DNA of 34,149 nucleotides from contig DYRS01000006.1 in NCBI GenBank assembly GCA_020718585.1, positions 1 through 34,149 of the forward strand, given 5' to 3'. A program made the position numbers and the translations under genes. Position 1 is the stretch's first letter; each line of letters starts with the position of its first letter. Shown here one piece after another: positions 8,302 to 18,000 of this stretch. The DNA comes from Chthoniobacter flavus. Lineage in GTDB: Bacteria > Verrucomicrobiota > Verrucomicrobiia > Chthoniobacterales > Terrimicrobiaceae. A model generated the notes under the pieces. It did not search any database and was not told the origin of the DNA. It saw nothing but the letters and a program-made list of their open reading frames with translations.

Positions 8302-9495
8302 TCAGAGTTGTTCCGGCGCTTCGAGCAGCTCGGCAACGCGCTTGAGAAGGCGTCCGGCCGCGCCGCCGTCGAGCACCCGGTGGTCGAAGCTGAGCGTGAA
8401 CAGTGCCTCGACAACCGGGATGAATTCCTCGATGGCCGGGTTCCAGAATGGCACGGTCTGGCCGACGCCCATCCCGATGAGAATCGTCTGCTCGGGGAGC
8501 GGGATCGGGGTGGCCAGCGTGAGCCCGAACGTCCCGTAATTTGTGATCGTGGCAATCGAGCCGCCGGTATCTCCGGCCGGCAGCCGACGCTGGCGCGCGA
8601 GCTCGACCATCCGGTTGTAGCGCGGCACAAGGTCGGTCAGCGAATACTGATCGGCATTCCGGATCACCGGCACCATCACGCCATCCTCCGCCTCGACCGC
8701 AAACCCGATGTCAACCGATGGCGGATGCACGATCCGCTCGCCGATCAGGCGTCCGGCGGGCGCGCTGTTCTCGCCGAGGGCGATCGCGAGCGCGCGCAGC
8801 GTGTAGAGCGCGGGCCCCGGCTTGAGCGGGTGCTTTTTCCGGTGGCCAAGCAGGTTGTCGAGCTGGATCGGACGGACGACGGTGGCGAGCGGGCGCGACC
8901 AGCTTCTGATCATCGCGTCGGCGACCGCCTTTCGCATCGGCGAGGCGGGGGTCGTCTTGTTGCGCTCGATGCCGGCCATGAACCGCTCGAGATCCTCGAT
9001 CGTCACGCGGCCGCCGGCCCCGCTGCCGGGGATCCCGGAGAGATCGGCCGCGCGGAGCCCCAGCTCGGCCATGCGGGCCTTCATGCGCGGGGATAGGTAG
9101 CTGGCACCGCCGGCGTGTGCCGGCACCGGCAGCCCGCCTTTGATCGTCGGCTCGACCGCCGCAGGAACGGCGGGCTTTTCGACGCGCTTCTTCTCCGGAC
9201 GCTTCGCCTTCGGCGGTTCGTCATCATCGAGGCCGAGCCGCTTGGCATCCTCCGCGCCGACCTCGATGTAACCGAGCACGGCGCCGACCGGGAAGCTGGT
9301 TCCGGCTTCCGCAAGCATTTCCCCAAGCGTTCCGGAGGCGGGTGCGGTGACCCCCATCACCGCCTTGTTTGTCTCGACTTCGATGATGTCGCTGTCGCCC
9401 TGCACAGAGTCGCCCTCTTTGAAAAGGACGCGGACAATGGTGGCCTCGGCGATGGACTCGCCGAGCTGCGGCATGAGGATGGGAACGAGAGCCAT
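8302..9495 (-). CDS. 2-oxoacid dehydrogenase complex E2 (dihydrolipoamide acyltransferase)
   Basis: One lipoyl domain (MPQLGESIAEATIVRVLFKEGDSV...IEVETNKAVMGVTAPASG), peripheral subunit-binding domain (YLSPRMKARMAELGL...GSGAGGRVTIEDL), catalytic C-terminus (LSFDHRVLDGGAAGRLL). Confidence 0.93.
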   Translation of the reverse strand: MALVPILMPQLGESIAEATIVRVLFKEGDSVQGDSDIIEVETNKAVMGVTAPASGTLGEMLAEAGTSFPVGAVLGYIEVGAEDAKRLGLDDDEPPKAKRPEKKRVEKPAVPAAVEPTIKGGLPVPAHAGGASYLSPRMKARMAELGLRAADLSGIPGSGAGGRVTIEDLERFMAGIERNKTTPASPMRKAVADAMIRSWSRPLATVVRPIQLDNLLGHRKKHPLKPGPALYTLRALAIALGENSAPAGRLIGERIVHPPSVDIGFAVEAEDGVMVPVIRNADQYSLTDLVPRYNRMVELARQRRLPAGDTGGSIATITNYGTFGLTLATPIPLPEQTILIGMGVGQTVPFWNPAIEEFIPVVEALFTLSFDHRVLDGGAAGRLLKRVAELLEAPEQL

Positions 9496-9502
9496 GGGAT
9501 GA

Positions 9503-10465
9503 TTAAATATGGAGCAGCCTCCGGGCGGCTTCTGCGATGGAGCGGGCGGTCGGACGGTGGACCGACCAGAGATCCGGATGGTAGGGCACCGGGGTGTCCT
9601 TGGCGTTGAGGCGCATTGGCGCGACGTCGAGCAGCCCGAACCCCTCGCTCGACACGCGGGAGATCACCTCGGCGGCAACCCCGCCCCACGGCCATTCCTC
9701 GCTCACGCAGAGCAGGCGTCCGGTCCGGGCGACCGATGCCAGAATCGTGTCGGTATCAATCGGCTTCACCGTGCGAAGGTCCACGATCTCGACCTCGTAG
9801 CCGTCCTCCGCCAGATCAAGCGCGGCGGCAAGCGACTCGTGCAACATCGCCCCGTGGGTCACGATCGTGGCGTCGCGTCCGGGACGTGCCAGCCGCGCCT
9901 TGCCAACCGGCAGCACCGACTCGGGAAGACCCTCGGCCTTCAGGTGGTAATACAAAAATTTGTGCTCGCAAAAGATGACCGGGTCGTCGAGCGCGACCGC
10001 CTGGAGGAGCATCCCGTAGGCATCTTCGACCGTCGCGGGCGTCATCACGACAAGCCCCGGGTAGTGCGCGTAAAGCGCCTCCATGCTCTGGCTGTGAAAC
10101 GGCCCGCCGCCCGAGGTCCCGCCCGAGGGCAGCCGCACGACGATCGGGCACGGCACCCCGGTCCGGTAGTAGAGCGTGGCCGCGTGGTTCACGATCTGGT
10201 TAAATCCGCAGGTCGAAAAGTCGGCGAACTGCATCTCGACGATCGGTCGCATCCCCTCGATCGCCGCGCCGACGGCCATGCCGATGATCGCATCCTCGCT
10301 CAGCGGCGCATCAAATACCCGCCCGGGAAATTCCTTCGCAAGGCTCTTCGTCGCCTTGAACGCACCGCCAAAATTCCCGACATCCTGGCCGTAAAGAAAT
10401 ACCCGCGTGTCCTCGGAAAGCGCCTTTTCCTGCGCGAGTCGAATGGCTTCCAGATACGTGATCAT
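9503..10465 (-). CDS. 2-oxoacid (pyruvate/branched-chain) dehydrogenase E1 beta subunit
   Basis: EAIRLAQEKALSEDTRVFLYGQDVGNFGGAFKATKSL...MQFADFSTCGFNQIVNHAATLYYRTG...PFHSQSMEALYAHYPGLVVMTPAT...VIFCEHK. Confidence 0.95.
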   Translation of the reverse strand: MITYLEAIRLAQEKALSEDTRVFLYGQDVGNFGGAFKATKSLAKEFPGRVFDAPLSEDAIIGMAVGAAIEGMRPIVEMQFADFSTCGFNQIVNHAATLYYRTGVPCPIVVRLPSGGTSGGGPFHSQSMEALYAHYPGLVVMTPATVEDAYGMLLQAVALDDPVIFCEHKFLYYHLKAEGLPESVLPVGKARLARPGRDATIVTHGAMLHESLAAALDLAEDGYEVEIVDLRTVKPIDTDTILASVARTGRLLCVSEEWPWGGVAAEVISRVSSEGFGLLDVAPMRLNAKDTPVPYHPDLWSVHRPTARSIAEAARRLLHI

Positions 10466-11478
10466 AGCCCGGCGTAATGCTCCGCGAATTCCGAATTGGA
10501 AAATGCCGCCCAGTCGTCGTCCTCCGGATCCGGTCCGGGTTCACGGCGGACCTTGTCCACCGTCGCGTTGACCTCCTGCTCGGCCTCCTGCCGCCATTTT
10601 GCGCATTCTGCGGCGGGCGCCCAATTTTCCGAAATGATCCGTTCCTCGGCGAGGAGCACGCAGTCGCGACCGACGGGCGAGGCCTTCAGCGCGGGATCCA
10701 CATAGCTCCCATCGTCGTGTTCGCCGTGGCCGACGAGCCGGAGCAGATCGCCGACGACGAGCTGCGGGCCGCCGCCAGCTCGCGCCGCCCCGATCGCACG
10801 GCGCAGCGTGGCGAGGCATTGCTCGAGATTTGTAGCGTCCACCTTGTGGCCGACCACCCCGTAGCCTACCGCCTTGTCGAGCAGGTCCGCGCATGCAAAC
10901 TGGCGGGCGTTCGGAGTCGAGTAGGCGTATTGGTTGTTCGCGACGACGAGGATGAGCGGCAGCTTTTCAACCGCCGCCGCGTTCAGGCCCTCGTGAAATG
11001 CACCCGTCGAGGTCCCGCCATCGCCGATGCAGGTCGCCCCGACAATCCCGCTCTCGCCGCGCAGCCGCCGCGCCAGGAGCGCCCCGGCGACGGCGGGGAT
11101 CATCGCGCCGAGATGGCTGATCATCGCGTAGTAGCCCTCGCGCGGCCGACCGCGGTGGATGTTTCCGTCGCGCCCGCGCATCGGCCCGAGCTGGGAGCCG
11201 AGATACGTGCGCAGCGTGTCCAGTACAGTGTCTCCAAACGCCATCCGCCCGGCCTGGTCGCGGATCAGTGGCGCGTAGATATCCCCGCGGTGGAGGTGGA
11301 TCCCGACCGAGACGCTCAGTGCCTCCTGACCGCGTCCCAAAAAAACCCCGCCCTTGATCGCCCCCGCCCGGTAGAGGCTCGCAAGCTTCTCCTCCAGGAC
11401 GCGCGCCACCAGCATCAGGCGATAAGCCTTGATGAAGTCAGCTCCCGTGACGGGAGGGTCCGCTTTTTGCGTCGGCAT
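10462..11478 (-). CDS. 2-oxoacid (pyruvate/branched-chain) dehydrogenase E1 alpha subunit
   Basis: MPTQKADPPVTGADFIKAYRLMLVARVLEEKLASLYRAGAIKGGVFLGRGQEAL...GATCIGDGGTSTGAFHEGLNAAAVEKLPLILVVANNQYAYST (ThDP-binding GDG...NNQYA). The 3' end overlaps the E1beta start by 4 bp. Confidence 0.94.
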   Translation of the reverse strand: MPTQKADPPVTGADFIKAYRLMLVARVLEEKLASLYRAGAIKGGVFLGRGQEALSVSVGIHLHRGDIYAPLIRDQAGRMAFGDTVLDTLRTYLGSQLGPMRGRDGNIHRGRPREGYYAMISHLGAMIPAVAGALLARRLRGESGIVGATCIGDGGTSTGAFHEGLNAAAVEKLPLILVVANNQYAYSTPNARQFACADLLDKAVGYGVVGHKVDATNLEQCLATLRRAIGAARAGGGPQLVVGDLLRLVGHGEHDDGSYVDPALKASPVGRDCVLLAEERIISENWAPAAECAKWRQEAEQEVNATVDKVRREPGPDPEDDDWAAFSNSEFAEHYAGL

Positions 11479-11542
11479 TAGAAAACGTAATACATCCCCT
11501 CCCCCCCGCGCGCAATCCCATTTGTCGGGTGCCCTCGTGCAT

Positions 11543-11684
11543 CGGGCGCATGCCCGTTTACTGCAAATCGACAAACATGCTCGACTGGACCGTAGCATGG
11601 ACATCTTGCCCATGCGAAAAACCATCCAGTAAGACATGGGCAGGATGCCCATGCCACGGTTTGCAACTTTCGGGCATGCGCCCG
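11543..11684. repeat. Nested imperfect inverted repeat (intergenic palindromic element)
   Basis: Outer arms CGGGCGCATGCCCG (11543-11556) and CGGGCATGCGCCCG (11671-11684) are perfect reverse complements. Inner arms cgtagcatggacatcttgcccatg (11591-11614) and catgggcaggatgcccatgccacg (11634-11657) match at about 20/24. Confidence 0.8.
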
Positions 11685-11744
11685 CTGGGAGCTCATGCAT
11701 TTTTTCCTATTCCCCTCCGCGCCCCGCGTGGCTAAATTCCACCC

Positions 11745-12983
11745 ATGGCGCGCCTGAATTCCAACTACTTCAAGCTCAAAGCCGGCTACCTATTTCCGGA
11801 GATCGGCCGACGGGTCAAGGCGTTCACCGATGCGAACCCCGCCGACGCCGCGCGGATGATCCGCTGCGGGATCGGCGATGTCACCGAGCCGCTCCCGGCG
11901 GCCGTTCGCGCGGCGATGCACGCGGCGGTGGACGAGATGGGCGCGCGCGAATCGTTTCGCGGATACGGGCCCGAGCAGGGATACGAATTCCTCCGGCGGG
12001 CGATCGCGGAAAACGACTACCGGGCGCGCGGGATCGAGGTTGCCGACGACGAGATTTTTGTTTCCGACGGCTCGAAGTGCGACTGCGGGAACATCCTCGA
12101 CATCTTCGGGCACGACAACCGGATCGCGGTGATGGACCCGGTTTATCCGGTCTATGTGGATACGAACGTGATGGCCGGGCACACCGGTGCGGGCGACGAG
12201 GCCGGGCTTTACGACGGGCTTGTCTATCTCCCATGCACTGCGGAAAACGGGTTTGTGGCGACGGTTCCGCACGAGCGGGCCGACATCATCTACCTCTGCT
12301 ACCCGAACAACCCGACCGGTGCCACCGCCACGCGCGCGCAGCTTGCGGCATGGGTGGATTACGCGCTCGCGAACGACGCGGTGATCCTCTTCGACGCCGC
12401 CTACGAGGCGTATATCGGCGACCCGGAGATCCCGCATTCGATCTACGAGATCCCCGGAGCGAGGAAATGCGCGGTCGAGTTCCGCAGCTTTTCAAAAAAC
12501 GGAGGATTCACCGGCGTGCGCTGCGCATTCACCGTCGTGCCGAAGGACCTCGTGTGCGCGGACGCATCGGGAGAATACCGTCCGCTGCATCCGCTCTGGA
12601 ACCGCCGGTTCAGCACGAAATTCAACGGCGTCGGCTACGTCACCCAGCGGGCCGCCGAGGCGCTCTATTCGCCCGGTGGAAAATCCGAGGTTGCCGCGCT
12701 CATCGGCCACTACATGGGAAATGCGGCGATCCTTCTCGAAGCGGTTCGCGCCTGCGGCCTCGCGGTCTATGGCGGCACGAACGCCCCCTACATCTGGGTG
12801 CGCGGTCCGCAGGGGCTGACGAGCTGGGAGATTTTCGACAAGGTTCTCACCGGTGCGAACGTCGTCGTCACCCCGGGCAGCGGGTTCGGCCCCGCCGGCG
12901 AAGGCTATTTCAGAATCTCTTCCTTCAATACCCGCGAGAACGCCCTCGAGGTCTCCGCGCGTCTCCGCGCACTCGCATGGTAG
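11745..12983 (+). CDS. dapL: LL-diaminopimelate aminotransferase
   Basis: [27 protein letters not shown]..., [91 protein letters not shown]. Confidence 0.96.
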   Translation: MARLNSNYFKLKAGYLFPEIGRRVKAFTDANPADAARMIRCGIGDVTEPLPAAVRAAMHAAVDEMGARESFRGYGPEQGYEFLRRAIAENDYRARGIEVADDEIFVSDGSKCDCGNILDIFGHDNRIAVMDPVYPVYVDTNVMAGHTGAGDEAGLYDGLVYLPCTAENGFVATVPHERADIIYLCYPNNPTGATATRAQLAAWVDYALANDAVILFDAAYEAYIGDPEIPHSIYEIPGARKCAVEFRSFSKNGGFTGVRCAFTVVPKDLVCADASGEYRPLHPLWNRRFSTKFNGVGYVTQRAAEALYSPGGKSEVAALIGHYMGNAAILLEAVRACGLAVYGGTNAPYIWVRGPQGLTSWEIFDKVLTGANVVVTPGSGFGPAGEGYFRISSFNTRENALEVSARLRALAW

Positions 12984-13972
12984 CCCGACCTCCAATGAAC
13001 CGGCGCGCGAAAGCCCTGGACCTCGGATCATCCGCCACCGGCGTCGGCCGGTGGATCCTCCCAGCGCTCCTGCTGTCGCTCCTCCTGCACGCGGGGTTTT
13101 TATTGTGGACGAACCGCGTGACGATCAACTCCCTGAGCGGGGTGGACTACGATCCGTCCCCGCCCAGGCGGTTCCAGCTCGAAAGTGTGGATCTCGATCC
13201 GAGGCTGTTGAACCCCGCCCCTTCGGAGGTGAAACGTCCGGCCGCATCCCCGGTCGCGGTCAAGCTGCCCGACGAGTCGGTCGCGCTCGAAAAAGCCGGA
13301 GGCGAAAACCTCGCGATCCCGCCCGCCCAGAAAATTGAAAGCGCGATCCTCGCGGAGACCCCGCAGTTCGCCCTGCCTCCGCTGCAAAACGCGATCGCCT
13401 CGGTGCGCTCGCCCGAGGCCGCATTCCCGGAGGGTCCGTCGCTGGCTGATGAACTCCTCGCCGAGAAGCAGGTCATCGCAGGCACCTCCGGCATCGGGTT
13501 TCCGGGTCCGGATTCTCCCGGTGGAGCGAGCAAGTCCGGCGGCGGCCCGGGCGAGCGAGGGTTCAGCGACCTCGACGACCTGCTTGCGCAGACCGGTCCG
13601 CTCACGCCGGAGACCGCGCCGATCCTCATGCCGACCGACCTGCTCTTCGACTACGATGCCCCCGCCCTTCGCGAGCAGGCGGTCGCCAGCCTCCAAAAAC
13701 TCGGCATCCTCATCCGAAGAAACCCCGGCGCAAAATTTGTCATCGAAGGCCACTCGGACTCGTTCGGATCGGAACAATACAACCTCGACCTCAGCCGACG
13801 CCGCGCGGAATCGGTCAAGGCATGGCTCACCGAAACCATGAGCCTGCCGGAATCCTCAATCCAGACGGTCGGCTACGGGAAGTCGCGCCTGATCGCCCCC
13901 GCCGACGGAACGATCGAAGACCAGCAGATCAATCGGCGGGTCGAAATTGTCATCCGCTCGGAAAAACCGTAA
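12977..13972 (+). CDS. Cell-envelope protein: single N-terminal TM helix, Pro-rich TonB-like linker, C-terminal OmpA-like peptidoglycan-binding domain
   Basis: [20 protein letters not shown] (TM); C-terminal [63 protein letters not shown]...[14 protein letters not shown]...[11 protein letters not shown] (OmpA signature). Start at 12977 or 12995; overlaps the dapL stop. Confidence 0.88.
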   Translation: MVARPPMNRRAKALDLGSSATGVGRWILPALLLSLLLHAGFLLWTNRVTINSLSGVDYDPSPPRRFQLESVDLDPRLLNPAPSEVKRPAASPVAVKLPDESVALEKAGGENLAIPPAQKIESAILAETPQFALPPLQNAIASVRSPEAAFPEGPSLADELLAEKQVIAGTSGIGFPGPDSPGGASKSGGGPGERGFSDLDDLLAQTGPLTPETAPILMPTDLLFDYDAPALREQAVASLQKLGILIRRNPGAKFVIEGHSDSFGSEQYNLDLSRRRAESVKAWLTETMSLPESSIQTVGYGKSRLIAPADGTIEDQQINRRVEIVIRSEKP

Positions 13973-14135
13973 GGAGCCGTCAAGAAATAAGGTTTGCATG
14001 AAATGGCGCAGCAGATTTTTGTCGATGGCAAGGCGTGAGCACCAAGCAGCCTCGTTGCCGGCTGTAAGAAGCGAGCAACGCAGCCATCGGCAAAAAGATC
14101 CAGTCAGGCTGTAAAGATTATTTCTTGACGGCTCC
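13973..14135. mobile_element. MITE-like non-autonomous element with perfect terminal inverted repeats and TAA flanks
   Basis: GGAGCCGTCAAGAAATAA (13973-13990) and TTATTTCTTGACGGCTCC (14118-14135), flanked by TAA at 13970-13972 and 14136-14138. Subterminal arms tttttgtcgatggc / gccatcggcaaaaa and a core CGTTGC/GCAACG. No internal ORF. Confidence 0.7.
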
Positions 14136-14192
14136 TAATGCCCGAGACTCCCGCCGAAGCCATCAGCCGTTGGCTCTTGAAAAAATGCCCGG

Positions 14193-14822
14193 CTACGCGA
14201 CCGCTGCGTCGTAGTTTTTTTTGGCGGCCGCCCACGAGACCGTGTTCCACCAGGCTTTGAGGTAGTCGGCCCGGCGGTTTTGGTAGTTCAGGTAATACGC
14301 GTGCTCCCAGACATCGCATCCGATGACCGGGGTTCCCGTGCATTCGACGACTCCCGCCATGAGCGGGTTGTCCTGGTTTGGGGTCGAGCACAGGCAGAGC
14401 GATTTGTCCGGCTTCACGCAGAGCCAGACCCAGCCGCTGCCGAAGCGCGCGAGCCCGGCCGCCTCGAATTTCTCCTGGAACTCGGCGAAGCTGCCGAAGG
14501 ATTTGGTGATCGCGTCGCCGAGCGATCCGGTCGGCGCGCCGCCGGCGTTCGGGCCCATGAGCGTCCAGAAAAAGCTGTGGTTCCAGTGGCCGCCCCCGTT
14601 GTTGCGGACCGTGCCGCGGATGGCGTCCGGCACCGACGCGAGGTCGCCGATGAGCGCGCAGAGCGGCTTTCCTGCGAGCTCGGGCGCGGATTCGAGCGCC
14701 TTGTTGAGGTTTGCGAGGTAGGTGGCGTGATGCTTGTCGTGATGGATCTCCATCGTGCGGGCGTCAATGTTTGGCTCGAGTGCCGTGGCGGGATAGGGGA
14801 GTGCGGGAAGTTCGAATGGCAT
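14193..14822 (-). CDS. sodA: Superoxide dismutase (Fe/Mn family, Mn-like signature)
   Basis: [41 protein letters not shown]...[13 protein letters not shown]...FGSGWVWL...QDNPLM...[28 protein letters not shown]. Confidence 0.95.
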   Translation of the reverse strand: MPFELPALPYPATALEPNIDARTMEIHHDKHHATYLANLNKALESAPELAGKPLCALIGDLASVPDAIRGTVRNNGGGHWNHSFFWTLMGPNAGGAPTGSLGDAITKSFGSFAEFQEKFEAAGLARFGSGWVWLCVKPDKSLCLCSTPNQDNPLMAGVVECTGTPVIGCDVWEHAYYLNYQNRRADYLKAWWNTVSWAAAKKNYDAAVA

Positions 14823-14936
14823 GGCTATTTGGATTGGATTTGTGGCTGCAAATTAAGCCGCCCCGGGCGGGTTTCAAGCGCGATTTTTTTATCGGCTGGT
14901 TGTTGAGGCGGACGCGCGGCGGAAGCCCGCAGTCAA

Positions 14937-15010
14937 GTGACGAATTTGTCACAATCCCGCCCTTTCTCCGGCGGGGTCCGATGAGGATCGTATGGGCCAA
15001 TTCTGCCCAT
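14937..15010. promoter_or_regulatory. Dyad-symmetric sequences in the divergent sod / giant adhesin intergenic region
   Basis: GTGAC-GAATTT-GTCAC (14937-14952) and ATGGGC-CAATTCT-GCCCAT (14992-15010); the second contains the proposed ATG of the adhesin. Confidence 0.35.
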
Positions 15011-18000
15011 GTCCGGATATTTTCACTCCTCCGATCTGCAACCGACCTCCGCGCCACCGCGCGGGGGGGCGGAAGCGCATGGTTCGGAGCGGGGGAGATC
15101 ATCGAAATCCCGGTGCCTGGCATCCCGTGTTTTCGAGATTTGCAGGCGCGCGGCCCTTGCTGTCCTCATGGCCCTTGTCGTGATAAGCTCTCCGTCCACG
15201 GTCCTTGCCGGTGACATCCTTCGCGGCGGGGCGACCTCGGGAAACAGCCGGAAAAGCTCCGAGGTCAGGGCAAATGCCGGGGCATCCGCCGCGTCGCTTG
15301 CGAAGGCAAAGGCGGCGGACCGCCTCGCGCGGACCTCGCAGGCGATCGCCGCGATGGGGAACCTTCAGGCATCCGCCCGCGCGGCGGCGGGTGCCGTCCC
15401 CGACGGGCTCGCGACCGGAGGGCTGGAGCCGCTGGCTGGCGGGACATGGACCGGTGCCGGACTGCCCGCGCAATCCGGCAGCAGCGTCAGGATCAGGCAA
15501 ACCACCGCCCAGGCACTCCTCGACTGGAAAACCTTCAACGTCGGCAAGAACACCAGCCTCATCTTTGATCAATCTGCCGGCGGGAGCGACTCGGGAAAAT
15601 GGATCACCTTCAACAAGGTCTTCGACCCGTCGGGAAAACCCTCCGAAATCCGGGGCAGCATCAAGGCCGACGGCCAAGTCTATATTATCAACCAGAACGG
15701 GATCATCTTCGGTGCCGGCAGCCAGGTGAACGCACGCTCTCTCGTTGCGTCGTCGCTCCCGATCAATGACAATTTGATCGCGCGGGGGCTGCTGAACCAG
15801 AAGGCGAATGCTCCGGAGTTTCTCTTTTCGGCACTGACCACCGGCACGTTCAACCCGGCTGTAGCGGACCCGGCCAGCGGAAGCCCGGCCCAACTTGATC
15901 CAAGCAAGCCGGTGGGGGATGTTGTTGTCGAGCGCGGTGCGCTGCTTGCGAGCCCGGTGACCAACGAAGGCTACGGCGGGAAGATCATGCTCGTCGGAAA
16001 AAACGTACGCAACGACGGGGTCATTGTCACGCCCGCCGGGCAAACGATCCTCGCGGCTGGGCTGCAGGTCGGGATTGATGCGCACAGTGCGGCAGATCCC
16101 AGCCTGCGCGGGCTCGATGTCTTTGTCGGTGCTGTCAGTGCCGCAACCCTCGGCTCCGGGGGCGAGGCAAAAAATACCGGCCTGATCGAGGCCGCCCGCG
16201 GGAGCATCATCATGGCAGGCAAACACGTCCTCCAATACGGCGGGCTTGAGAGCAGCACCTCGGTGGACGTGAACGGGCGAATTGACCTCCTCGCCAATTA
16301 CGGGGCGGTCGCCAACCCCGCCTACGATCCCACCAACCCGGCCATCGGTTTGCCCTTCCTATTCCAGGAGAGCGGGCTTGTGGAGCTGGGGCCCGATGCT
16401 GTGGTCCGCGTCCTTCCCGAGTGGTCCAGCCTGAAAACGCTTGCGACGGCATCCCTGCCCCTGCGCTCGCAGGTCAACATCCAGGGCCGGACTGTTCACC
16501 TTTCGAAGGGCTCGATGGTGCTCGCCCCGAATGCGAAGGTGAACGTCGATGCGGGCGAATGGATCTTCGAGCCATCGGTGACCAGTCCCCGCTCGACGTT
16601 CGTTTATTCGGCGGGACAGATCTCCATCGACGAGGACGCGTTCATCGACGTTTCCGGCTCGACCGACGTTTTCACCCCGCTCGCCCAGCACATCATGACC
16701 TTGCAGCTTCGCGGCGCCGAGCTGGCGGACTCCCCCCTACAGCGTTCGGCCGGACTGCGCGCGGTCGATCTGGTCATCGACATGAGGGTGAGCGGATCAT
16801 TTTACGGGCGCGAATGGGTCGGCACTCCGCTGGGCGACGTGACCGGATACCTCAACCTCATCGAGCGCACCGTCGGACAGCTCACGATGGAGGGTGGCGA
16901 TATCAATCTCCGGTCCGGCGGCTCGGTGGTCCTCCGCAAGGGTGCCTCCCTTGACGCCTCGGGCGGATTCACCCGCAACGAAGGCGGAAAAATCCAAACC
17001 TCACGGGTCCGTCTCGGACGCTATCTCATTGATATCGACGAGGCGACACCCGACCGGATCTACGATGGCCTCTACGACGGGAAAATGACCCGCTCGTCGA
17101 AAAAATGGGGGGTTTCCAAAACCTACCTCAACGCCCTGGCTCCGCTCGGTGGTTACTCTCAGAAGGAATACATCGCCGGAGCCAATGCCGGAACGATCTC
17201 GATCTCCGCACCATCAATGGCGCTCGATGGGGATATGAAGGCCGGGCGCATCATCGGGCCGCGGCAACTGCGCGACTCGATGGTCTCCAGCAGCCTGCCC
17301 GGCGTCGGCCGCCTGGAGCTTCGTTTCGAGGCCCAGGATGATGACCCCACGAGGAGCAGCAACAAGTTCGGACACATTTCGCCCACCCCGCCGACCATCA
17401 CATTCAGTCAGGGGGCAAGCGCGGCTGGCGTCCCCGTATTCTCGATGGCGGCCGACGATTCGGCTCCCGCGCTTCCTGCGAGCCGGCAATCTCATGTCGC
17501 ACTTTCTCCCGACCTGCTTGGCGATGACCGTTTTGGCGAGGTCCTCATCCGCAACGGTGACGGCGATATTAAAATCGGCAAGGACACAACATTGCGCGTG
17601 CCGGCCGGCGGCGAACTCGACTTCACCGGCGCCAACATTTTCGTTGACGGCACTATTTATGCACCGGGCGGAACGGTCGATCTTGTGGCCTATACGTTCT
17701 CTCCCTACCGCGCGAAGTTTTTGACTGCCGCGGATGTGCTTCCCGCTCCGAACTTCACGCGGGGGATCGTCAGGCTCTCGCCGGGTGCCACGATCAGTGC
17801 CGCAGGACAGATTCATGACGACCGGCCGACCGGCGGCATTGGCAATACCGCGCCCATCGCCAGAGCGGGGGGATCGGTCACACTCGAAGGCTTCACTGTC
17901 GAACTCGAAGAGGGCAGCATGGTGGATGTCTCCGGCGGCATCGCCTATGGTGCCAACGGAAAACACAAATACGGCGACGCCGGTTCGATTTCCCTCCTCG

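Noticed and set aside
9509-11481. Two + strand ORFs (322 and 334 aa) opposite E1beta and E1alpha
   Set aside because: Translations are Arg/Asp/His-rich mirror products; the minus-strand genes carry clear ThDP and E1 motifs.
11636-12976. 5' extension of the 778-aa ORF ending at 13972
   Set aside because: This part is out of frame over dapL and Arg-rich. Only the segment from about 12977 (TM plus OmpA domain) looks like protein, so no DapL-OmpA fusion is claimed.
14937-14952. CRP/FNR-type binding site
   Set aside because: The dyad is real but the half-site spacing does not match TGTGA-N6-TCACA; kept only as an unassigned dyad.
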